Positions 1 to 7,261 of a stretch of 64,000 bases of DNA are shown in pieces. The stretch lies in the NCBI RefSeq assembly GCF_002277955.1, contig NZ_CP018477.1:2253206-2317205 (forward strand), read 5' to 3'. Made by a program: the position numbers and the translations under genes. This DNA is from Thermogutta terrifontis (GTDB taxonomy: Bacteria; Planctomycetota; Planctomycetia; Pirellulales; Thermoguttaceae). The first letter of the stretch is position 1, and each line of letters starts with the position of its first letter. The notes beneath the pieces are model-generated. The model had not been told where the DNA came from and did no database searches. It saw only the letters and a list, made by a program, of their open reading frames with translations.

Positions 1-190
1 AATATTCGGGACACTGTCATGATCGAATGCGACATTCTGCTGCTCCTGTCGCGGAAAACCGGTCAGGCATATTTAGTCATTTGGCTAAATGAACAATAAA
101 GTTTATGCGGATTGTCGGCAGGTGTCAAGGCTGAGCTATCCCCGCTTTTGTAAAAAGCCACGCTGTGTCACGAACCCTATGTGTTGTACC

Positions 191-208
191 GGCCATTCAT
201 GAATGGCC
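191..208. repeat. Dispersed palindrome family 1, copy a
   Basis: A perfect 18-base palindrome built from the half-site GGCCATTCA and its complement, flanked by CCTACCGG on the right. About 35 bases to its left lies a CCCCGCTTTTGTAAAAAG stretch (about 139-158). A very similar stretch precedes the copy at 20740. Related copies lie at 20740, 36696, 44643 and 55570, all in non-coding gaps. Confidence 0.75.
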
Positions 209-262
209 CCTACCGGTGAAACGCTTTCGTGGTTGCGGCAAAACACCGCAAACGCCAAGATG

Positions 263-366
263 GTGAAGGCTAAAGCCTTCACGATAAAGCGGCGATGAAT
301 CGCCGCACTCCACATGTGGAGTGCGGGGCTTCAGCCCCGCTTTCCACGCGGGACTTCAGTCCGCGG
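263..366. repeat. Cluster of five adjacent hairpin-forming palindromes
   Basis: Five inverted repeats follow each other almost without spacer: GTGAAGGCT/AGCCTTCAC (263-282), GCGGCGAT/ATCGCCGC (289-306), a perfect 24-base palindrome with half-site CCGCACTCCACA (303-326), GCGGGGCT/AGCCCCGC (323-340), and CGCGG..ACT/AGT.CCGCG (347-366). The second and third, and the third and fourth, overlap, so alternative structures compete. No ORF explains the conservation of pairing. Confidence 0.75.
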
Positions 367-400
367 CGAAAGAAAATGGAGGATCCAACGTCATACGGCT

Positions 401-469
401 GACCTGACGAGCAGGTCCCCCCGGACAAGGTCCCTCGGATGTGCGGACCTGGCAGGCAGGTCCCTCCGG
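401..469. repeat. Dispersed palindrome family 2, two copies
   Basis: Two near copies of a palindrome with arms GACCTG and CAGGTC, the first at 401-424 and the second at 443-469. Each is followed by a CCC(T)CCGG tail, and a degenerate half copy (GACAAGGTCCCTCGG) lies between them. The same element recurs at 55296-55317 and 55478-55499, and a partial form lies near 36791. Confidence 0.7.
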
Positions 470-586
470 ATTGAGTCTCGCTCCCATGCGCACCTGTGTT
501 GACGCCCGAGTCCGCATCGGCAACGAAAAATTGGGGATGAGTCAGGAAAGCGCAGAATTGACGCGTCCCCCTGAACGTGACCTTCA

Positions 587-1318
587 TCACGGAACAAAAA
601 GAAGCTTGAGAGCGGCAATGACCAGCACCACACTGAGGGCCCGTCGCAGCCAGACGTCACTGAACCAGGTGGACCCAAGTGTGGAACCAAGAAACCCGCC
701 CAATGCAACCGTTCCTACTGCAGGCAGCAAATGGGTCGGTACTGATTGCAGACCAGCCATCACCCCCAGGAGACCGGAGATCGAGTTGATGAGAACAAAC
801 GGGGCCGTGATCGCCGCCGCCTCACGTGCTGTCATCCATTGCGAAAGAATGAGAACAGGCGTCAAGAATATGCCTCCGCCTGTTCCAGTAAGTCCCGCGA
901 GGAGGCCGAGAACGGCGCCCGTTACAAAAAGGACAAAGGGTGAGGGTGACGGCTTAGTCATCCCTGTTTCTGAAGGTTTTCCGACAAGCATTCGCACTGC
1001 GGCAGCGAACAGGACGACTGCAACAAGTGGGCGGTATACATTGCGGGATACGGGCACAAATCCCCCAATGAATGCGAGGGGAGCGGAGCCTGCAAGCAGG
1101 AACAACAGGAACAACCAGCGCGGCCGCACACGACTGAAACGGACAGTCGCGATGGTGGCCACAAACACATTGAGCACGAGCGCAGTTGGCCGCATCTCCT
1201 CAGGGGCGAAACCGAGAATGGCCATCCAGGCCAGATAACCCGATGCGCCCGCATGTCCCACAGACGAATAAAGGCAAGCTATGAGGAACAGGCCTCCAAG
1301 AAACAGCGCGAACATCAT
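587..1318 (-). CDS. TauE/SafE family sulfite/anion permease
   Basis: The 243-residue protein is almost entirely hydrophobic, with about eight membrane segments. It carries the two glycine-rich half-motifs typical of TauE/SafE transporters: SSVGHAGASGYLA near residues 18-30 and AGLTGTGGGIF at 141-151, one in each internal repeat. The family moves sulfite, sulfoacetate or other organosulfur anions across the inner membrane; the substrate here cannot be read. Two consecutive ATG codons are possible starts and neither has a clear Shine-Dalgarno. It is the last gene of a minus-strand series, 206 bases after the GH99-like gene, so it may have its own promoter. Confidence 0.85.
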   Translation of the reverse strand: MMFALFLGGLFLIACLYSSVGHAGASGYLAWMAILGFAPEEMRPTALVLNVFVATIATVRFSRVRPRWLFLLFLLAGSAPLAFIGGFVPVSRNVYRPLVAVVLFAAAVRMLVGKPSETGMTKPSPSPFVLFVTGAVLGLLAGLTGTGGGIFLTPVLILSQWMTAREAAAITAPFVLINSISGLLGVMAGLQSVPTHLLPAVGTVALGGFLGSTLGSTWFSDVWLRRALSVVLVIAALKLLFVP

Positions 1319-1524
1319 TTTTCAAGACCGCAAGTTCAAGGGTGAATTGCCGCTGGATTCTCCATGGATCGTCGTAATGTCACACATTAAGCGCTTCTGT
1401 CGAGACCGCAAGGAATGGTTTGTATCAGTTTCGGTATTGGGAAACCGAAATGAGCCGCTCCACGCAGTGTGCTAATCTAACCGTTCCGAGAAGGGAACAG
1501 GAATCGTGGCAGACAGAAAACGAT

Positions 1525-3711
1525 TCAAGGTTGATTGGGCCGCGCGTGAGCCGCAATCTCTTCTGGCGAAAGGCATCGCGAGTAGATGCGGACCTCGTCA
1601 ATCGCTCCGGTAAAGTGCGCAGAATGGCCTTTTTCATAGTTGCCCAGTACCAAATAACGGCTGTTGAAAGTGATGGGGGCCCGCCGTTCGAGTTCACCGA
1701 TTTCCCGGCCCTGCATGTAGAGTCTCATCGTACTGCCGTCGAACGTGGCCGCCAGATGGACCCATGGCCCAACAGGGAGCGGTGATTGCCCGACCAGATG
1801 GTGACTCCAGGGCGTGACGGGAATTTGAAAACACGGCTTGCCCTCGAGCACACCAACTCGAAATCCGGTTGTTTCAACCCCACCGAAAACACAGTTGACG
1901 ATCCACCGATTGTTCTGGTTGGGAGTTTCAGTGCGAACCCAGCACTCCACGGTGAGCTGCGAGCAATTTGTCAGCGGCCTGTCCATGGGCACGATGACAC
2001 ATCCCCCGTGGCAATCGAGGGCCCAACCCTGCCGTCCTTTAACGCGGGCAACGTTGTGAAGCACTCCCCCGAGGCGATGCCCGGAATAATCGAAGGCCAC
2101 CTCTTGCTCCGGAGGCTCGTCAAAAGTCCACCAGGCGACAAGGGCGGGATCGGTTCCCGGAAGGGTGACTCGGCGTCGAGCCTGCGCAATGAGTGCGCGC
2201 TCCCTTTCAAAGTACTGTCGGACAGGCGCGTCGTACGGACCGAGGCCGACGTCCTCTGGAAGCAAGTCAATATGCTGAAAAGACTCGGTGGAAAAGACGC
2301 GACGGACCGCATCCAGATATTCAAAGCCGAACTCACGGTGAGGCGCAATGTAATGCCCTTCCCCCCATTCATTCCAGTTGTCAAGAAGAATCAACCGGCT
2401 TCCCAATTGCTCCCTGGGAAAAGTTGCTGCCAGTGCCTTAGCACGCCGGAGGAGTTCCTCGAAATCCTTTGGTGGCAGCTTCCAAATAGACCCCTCGTCT
2501 TGCCATCCACTCCAGCCTTGTGACACGGTGATGACCTGGGGAATGATTCCCAGCTCCTGTGTGCGCGTGATGTACGACAACTGTGCCTCGATCGCTTGCC
2601 GCGGCGTGGGATTATTAGGAACTGGCCAGACGTATGCAAAAGTATAGTCCAGCCCAAGGTCTTTCATGAGTTGAAGATGGCGGGCGTCGGTACCTCGATA
2701 TTCGCCGAGAAGGTACAGTCCCGCGAAACCTGCCTGCCGGCATAATTGGCGTGCTTTTTCGAAGGCACTCGCAACTTTATCCACACCGCCCAGGTCGTCC
2801 ACCAGAAACTCGGGACGATAAATAAAAAGAAGAGGCTTGCCATCAATTACCAGATAGTTGGGCCGTTGGAAGTAGTTTTTGATCCAAAAAGGCAGGAGGT
2901 TGTCCAAAAAGTCACGCTCATCGGCGACACCGGCCTGACCACGGGCCTGATTTTCCCACATGATGGCAAAACGCAACCTGTCCTGAAATCGGGAATGAAA
3001 AAAGGCCTCGTGAAGAGCACTGGAGTACCGCATCTCAACTGGACCGCCCTGTCGCGCCCGGTACCAGCAATAAACGAAAAATGAAATCCCGTGCTCAACG
3101 GCCCATTTTGTCTCCCAATCGGCTACTTCAGGGTTTTCCTGACCGTAGAACCCTAGTGCCGGCGTCCTTTCGGGATGCTTGAGCAGGTTGCGCCAGATTT
3201 CAGGCCTGTCTGTCTCCCAAAGCGGGCAATTGTGGGCGCCGACAAGAATATCGGTGGCCACCGGCTGAGGTGGTGGAATCTCCCGGTTTTTAGGGATCGA
3301 AAGAGCCGGGAGAAACAGCACGGAAAGAGACCGGCGCACCGCGGCCTGCTGGTATTTGGCAAGGACCGCCAAATCGTGGCGTCCTGCTTCCGATGTCACC
3401 ACCGTCCATGACGTATTGATTTCGTCAACCCCGTTTTCGAAGCGAAATGACTGTTGCACATTTCCTTGGACAAGACGCACCTCGGGCGGAAGAATTAGTT
3501 CCAGTGTGCCCTCGAGGTCCTGGCCTCCACGATTACGAAGGGTGACGGAGAGGGTGCAAGGCCATCCTGCACGATAAATTGGCCGGACGGGCTGGAAGTC
3601 GGCGATTTCCAATTCTCCCGGCCGGACTTGCCCACTGAGAAGCACCGTCAGAAGCATAAATGCGCAGAAAAACCCCGTTTTGAGCAATCGGCCTGAAAAT
3701 CGCGCCGTCAT
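1525..3711 (-). CDS. Exported GH99/WbsX-like protein with C-terminal LamG-like domain
   Basis: The protein has 728 residues. Residues 1-30 form a signal peptide. Residues 35-130 look like an immunoglobulin-type or CARDB-like beta domain. Residues 150-475 match the WbsX/GH99-like (beta/alpha)8 domain, with the diagnostic LLDNWNEWGEGHYIAP near 442-457. Residues 525-725 resemble a laminin-G/concanavalin-like carbohydrate-binding domain. GH99 relatives cleave internal alpha-mannosidic bonds, while WbsX proteins are linked to surface polysaccharide; which applies is not decidable here. The start is supported by AAGGAG 6 bases upstream. It follows the ROK gene by about 78 bases and probably shares its transcript. 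Confidence 0.75.
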   Translation of the reverse strand: MTARFSGRLLKTGFFCAFMLLTVLLSGQVRPGELEIADFQPVRPIYRAGWPCTLSVTLRNRGGQDLEGTLELILPPEVRLVQGNVQQSFRFENGVDEINTSWTVVTSEAGRHDLAVLAKYQQAAVRRSLSVLFLPALSIPKNREIPPPQPVATDILVGAHNCPLWETDRPEIWRNLLKHPERTPALGFYGQENPEVADWETKWAVEHGISFFVYCWYRARQGGPVEMRYSSALHEAFFHSRFQDRLRFAIMWENQARGQAGVADERDFLDNLLPFWIKNYFQRPNYLVIDGKPLLFIYRPEFLVDDLGGVDKVASAFEKARQLCRQAGFAGLYLLGEYRGTDARHLQLMKDLGLDYTFAYVWPVPNNPTPRQAIEAQLSYITRTQELGIIPQVITVSQGWSGWQDEGSIWKLPPKDFEELLRRAKALAATFPREQLGSRLILLDNWNEWGEGHYIAPHREFGFEYLDAVRRVFSTESFQHIDLLPEDVGLGPYDAPVRQYFERERALIAQARRRVTLPGTDPALVAWWTFDEPPEQEVAFDYSGHRLGGVLHNVARVKGRQGWALDCHGGCVIVPMDRPLTNCSQLTVECWVRTETPNQNNRWIVNCVFGGVETTGFRVGVLEGKPCFQIPVTPWSHHLVGQSPLPVGPWVHLAATFDGSTMRLYMQGREIGELERRAPITFNSRYLVLGNYEKGHSAHFTGAIDEVRIYSRCLSPEEIAAHARPNQP

Positions 3712-3789
3712 GGTGACTCCTTCTATGAACAGTGTCTGGTGGCAGGGCGTGGATGGAGCAATTTCGCCGTTTGATCGACGATATTCGGT

Positions 3790-5157
3790 TTATCGAGAGA
3801 CGCAAAAATAGGCCGACCTCCGCGTGTTGGATCGCTCATATGCGATCGCGGCCTGCGGTGTGGGTAGAGCCAACAAGCTGATCCGTCTTCGAGCGAAGAA
3901 CTCATAGATTTTACTGATGTCCGTATTTTTCACATCGAAGCCTAACCCAAGGATGACGGTCTCAACACCGCCCCGTGTTAGCATCTCTAGAAGCTCTTCG
4001 GAGAGCCATGCGTCACTCTCATTCACGAGTTTCGAACTTGCCTTTTTAACACGTCCATGGCTCAGAATGACAACATCTTCCTCGTACTGTTTACCAGCAA
4101 TTGTGATACTACCAGGGTGGCACTCTTCCACGCAGGGATACTTGATGTTGCGCAGAGATTTAAAGACGTTGATCCCCACTTTTCTGGCGGCGATCGCCAC
4201 TGCTCCTAGAACAACCGCATCGTCCCCGAGAGCCGACAGGCAGAGGCCACCACGCTCCCGGGCGCCGGGGAGTTGATCGGAGTTCACGACGGCCTGAATT
4301 GTCGGCCACAGAGTGTCCCCACATGCCTCCATGACCCCGCCTCCCAGCACGATCCACTCCGGATCCAAGAGGTGCCGTACGGTGAGGCATGCATAACCGA
4401 TGATCTCCGCGGCCCGCCGCATAATCCGCTCGACAAGGGGATCACCCTTTTCCAGAGCTTGCTTGAGGGCTTTACTCCGAATAACGCTGAGATCTCCGTC
4501 GAGGATTTCGGTCAGTAATGTGGACTCGCCTTTCGCCACCGCATCTCGAATGTCGCGTTCAATGGCCGCCCGACCAGCGAGGGCTTCAAAACATCCGCGA
4601 TTCCCACATCCGCACAGCGGGCCCCCAATCTCCATGACGATATGACCGATTTCACCCGCCACTTCCCGGGCACCTCGCCAGATCTTCTTTTTCTGTGCAA
4701 ATCCCGCCCCGATTCCCGTGCCGACAAAGATCCCCATGGCGCTTTTGGCCCCGCGGGCAGAGCCCAGCCAAACTTCACCCAGCGTACCGAGATTGCAGTC
4801 ATTCCCCAGGATAACTCGGCAGCCAAAACGGGATTCCAAGCGAGGGACGAGATGGACGCCGGAAAGGCAACTGTTGGGAGTACGTACAATCGTCCCCTTT
4901 TTGGGATCCACCACTCCCGGTATGGCGACACCAATGGCCGTCACGTCGCGGTGGCTCAGATCCTCTTCTTTGAGCACCGCTTCGATGACGCCTTCGATTG
5001 CCTCAACAATCTCTGCGGGGTTGTCCGTCCGCGGTGTGGGAAGCCGCTCCCGGGCGCGAATGACCCCGCGCCGATCGGCCAGCACGCCAAGAATTTTAGT
5101 GCCTCCCACATCGACAGCAACGAAATTCGGTTCGTTGGATTGTTGTTTGCCAGCCAT
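3790..5157 (-). CDS. ROK-family sugar kinase fused to an Mth938-like C-terminal domain
   Basis: Residues about 10-330 form a standard ROK (glucokinase/NagC-type) protein. Visible motifs are the phosphate-binding AVDVGGTK at the N-terminus, GND with the likely catalytic Asp near residue 120, GTGIGAGF, and the zinc motif CGCGNRGC near 182-189. ROK kinases phosphorylate hexoses such as glucose or N-acetyl sugars. There is no N-terminal DNA-binding domain, so this is a kinase and not a repressor. Residues about 348-455 are extra: ITIAGKQYEEDVVI, ETVILGLGF and LPTPQAAIAYE resemble the Mth938/DUF498 fold. ATG at 5157 is preferred over an upstream GTG at 5178 because GAGGG precedes it. Its upstream neighbour ends about 26 bases away. 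Confidence 0.85.
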   Translation of the reverse strand: MAGKQQSNEPNFVAVDVGGTKILGVLADRRGVIRARERLPTPRTDNPAEIVEAIEGVIEAVLKEEDLSHRDVTAIGVAIPGVVDPKKGTIVRTPNSCLSGVHLVPRLESRFGCRVILGNDCNLGTLGEVWLGSARGAKSAMGIFVGTGIGAGFAQKKKIWRGAREVAGEIGHIVMEIGGPLCGCGNRGCFEALAGRAAIERDIRDAVAKGESTLLTEILDGDLSVIRSKALKQALEKGDPLVERIMRRAAEIIGYACLTVRHLLDPEWIVLGGGVMEACGDTLWPTIQAVVNSDQLPGARERGGLCLSALGDDAVVLGAVAIAARKVGINVFKSLRNIKYPCVEECHPGSITIAGKQYEEDVVILSHGRVKKASSKLVNESDAWLSEELLEMLTRGGVETVILGLGFDVKNTDISKIYEFFARRRISLLALPTPQAAIAYERSNTRRSAYFCVSR

Positions 5158-5182
5158 AGGTGATCCCTCTGTGCTCACCGTA

Positions 5183-7168
5183 CTAATGCTCCTGCTCTAA
5201 TATTGTGGGGTGGAAAAGCCGCTCCTGCAAAGGAACGGCCGGTTTTCCCAGAACGGCCGCTCGCATCCACTCCGCCCACCACTGAGTAGCTCTGGCAGCA
5301 TGGGACATTGGTGGGTTAACGTTCAAGGATTCTGTCGCCACACGCACAGAGTGCAGCAATTCCTCATCGTTTCTCACCAGCGTGCATGGTGCCCGCAATT
5401 CAACAGTCAGAGGAGGCAGCTTTCCCAACGATCGGGCGAAAAAATCTTTCACGTTCGCCGGTCGTGATTGTCTCAATTCGCAACCGATAAAAAAAACGCT
5501 TTGTTGGCTCACATCAGTCTGCCAAAGATTATCGACCACCAGCCGCGGACCATCGACCATCAATCGGCCCTGGACGAGAAGCCAGGGATAGAGAGTGACT
5601 GCGTCAGCGATGTGGTCATTGGTGGCAATTCGCAGAGCGGAAGCAATGTCCCAGGAACGCGTGAAAACGCATTCGTCGTTGTGATTCGTCGGGACAACAG
5701 GTGGTACAGCGGCGAGAAGGACTGCTCCGTGGGGCACTTCGGCGCGCTGTGTTTCCCTCCTGATTGTGTTCAAAATGATTTCCTGGGCCTGCCATGACTG
5801 AACGTAATTGTTGCGCTGCAACAAAAAGGAGGTGGCATTGACGAGTAAGGCCACACACAGACCAACTTGCAGCCAGCGCGTTCTTTTAAAAGATTGTTGA
5901 TGAGCCGGGCCAGTCCAATAGGTGCTCGCCGCGAGAGCAACGGCTACCCACAGGGAGGAAAGTTTTCGGTTGTCGTTGCCATAAACCGCAGCATAACTGC
6001 CAGAGAGCACAAATAGCAGAACGCTCATTGCCGCGGAGATCCAGCACACCCTCCTGAGCACGCCGACTCGACAAGATTGGGTAGCGAAGTGGTTGCGGTG
6101 AGAACGGTCCTCGCCATTTGATCGTGTTTCGAGATGAACACTGCCATCTGGCTTGTCGCCCGATTGACGCGCTGTGTTTTGCGCGTTTAGAGGTTCCCCA
6201 GCACCCGTGGTTCGCGAGTGAGCTAGGACAAGGGAAATCGTCACGAGCAGAGCACCCGCCAAAGCTGATGCATCCCACGCTTCATGGATTCGGAAAAGAC
6301 CATCGGCCCAGAGAATAGGCGTCTGAACGGACACTGCAAATACCCAATAAAGAAACGTCCGGAGCATCATTCCAAGGCCGCCCGGCGTCAGCCGAGACAT
6401 GTCCGGAAAAAAACTTGGCATGATCAATTTCTGCACGACCAGCCCCAGTAAAACGGCAACAGCGAGGGGAACTGTCGTCCTGGCAACGCTTTTCCATGTG
6501 TGCCGATCAAATCCCAGGTAGGTGGGTGACGCTGAGCCCAGAGTGGCTAGCTTTCCAGATTGATCCGCCTTAAAGCAGGCAGCATGGTAGAGCGGCATCA
6601 AACACTGCAAAACGAGCAGGGGTAGAAAAATCTCGTAGATCAGCATCCCGATGAAAATAAGAAGACCGGACAACAACAGCCAGCCGCCCTGCCGGCTCAT
6701 CGCCCTTTCGTGACATACGAGTGACCCTGCCCATAAAACGTACGCCGTCGCCGCGAGATGTTGCATTCCTGGCGAAAACACAAGTGTGGAAGCAATACTT
6801 GGCAAATATACGGCCGACAGGAAAAAAGCCGCGGCCTTTTCGCCGCACAATCGACGCCAGACGTACCAGACCATTCCCCATGCCACGCTGAGCGACAAAA
6901 ACTGAGAGCAGACGTACCAGCGAGGAGTGCCGCCATACACGCCGGATATACTGGAAAGCACAACGGGAGCTAATGGGCGGGCAGAGAAAAGTGGAAACCA
7001 TGACCGCACGGCATCCCACCACTGACGGTGCACACGCCAATGGTCGATGATCATCCAATCGTCGCAAACCCAACCTGCTTTAAAAAGATACGGAATATAT
7101 ACTGCAAGTATGAAAACAATAGCAGCACAGGTGGGCAGCCTTTTTTTGCAGAAGTGTGCAAATGCCAT
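5183..7168 (-). CDS. Polytopic membrane protein, GT-C glycosyltransferase-like
   Basis: The N-terminal two thirds alternate hydrophobic segments (about ten) with short loops; the C-terminal about 200 residues are soluble. The first exported loop has CDDWMIID followed by RPLAPVVLS. Acidic pairs in this loop are typical of GT-C glycosyltransferases of the PMT/ArnT type, which use lipid-linked sugars at the outer face of the membrane. No family was recognised beyond this resemblance. The start is uncertain: ATG at 7168 or TTG at 7189, neither with a good Shine-Dalgarno. It lies 72-95 bases after the GH127 gene and directly before the ROK gene. Confidence 0.65.
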   Translation of the reverse strand: MAFAHFCKKRLPTCAAIVFILAVYIPYLFKAGWVCDDWMIIDHWRVHRQWWDAVRSWFPLFSARPLAPVVLSSISGVYGGTPRWYVCSQFLSLSVAWGMVWYVWRRLCGEKAAAFFLSAVYLPSIASTLVFSPGMQHLAATAYVLWAGSLVCHERAMSRQGGWLLLSGLLIFIGMLIYEIFLPLLVLQCLMPLYHAACFKADQSGKLATLGSASPTYLGFDRHTWKSVARTTVPLAVAVLLGLVVQKLIMPSFFPDMSRLTPGGLGMMLRTFLYWVFAVSVQTPILWADGLFRIHEAWDASALAGALLVTISLVLAHSRTTGAGEPLNAQNTARQSGDKPDGSVHLETRSNGEDRSHRNHFATQSCRVGVLRRVCWISAAMSVLLFVLSGSYAAVYGNDNRKLSSLWVAVALAASTYWTGPAHQQSFKRTRWLQVGLCVALLVNATSFLLQRNNYVQSWQAQEIILNTIRRETQRAEVPHGAVLLAAVPPVVPTNHNDECVFTRSWDIASALRIATNDHIADAVTLYPWLLVQGRLMVDGPRLVVDNLWQTDVSQQSVFFIGCELRQSRPANVKDFFARSLGKLPPLTVELRAPCTLVRNDEELLHSVRVATESLNVNPPMSHAARATQWWAEWMRAAVLGKPAVPLQERLFHPTILEQEH

Positions 7169-7261
7169 AACCAAAAAGAAGGACAGCAACCATCAGCCGA
7201 GCAATACCGATGCACATTCACCATCCTTGTCAGTGGTGTGTGCCACTAGCACGGAAGACGT

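Larger units (their letters stand above)
1..586. other. Non-coding left edge rich in short palindromes
   Basis: No convincing gene is visible. Open frames here are short, overlap on both strands and run through inverted repeats. The stretch holds one copy of the CATTCATGAATG-centred palindrome (191-208), a packed array of five hairpins (263-366) and two GGACCTG/CAGGTCC palindromes (401-469), each listed separately. Confidence 0.7.

Noticed and set aside
263-366. A CRISPR array
   Set aside because: The units are different palindromes without identical repeats or regular spacers.
441-1238. A 265-codon plus-strand frame at the left edge
   Set aside because: It runs antisense to the TauE/SafE gene and starts inside the palindrome cluster; the translation is Arg/Pro/Thr-rich without structure.
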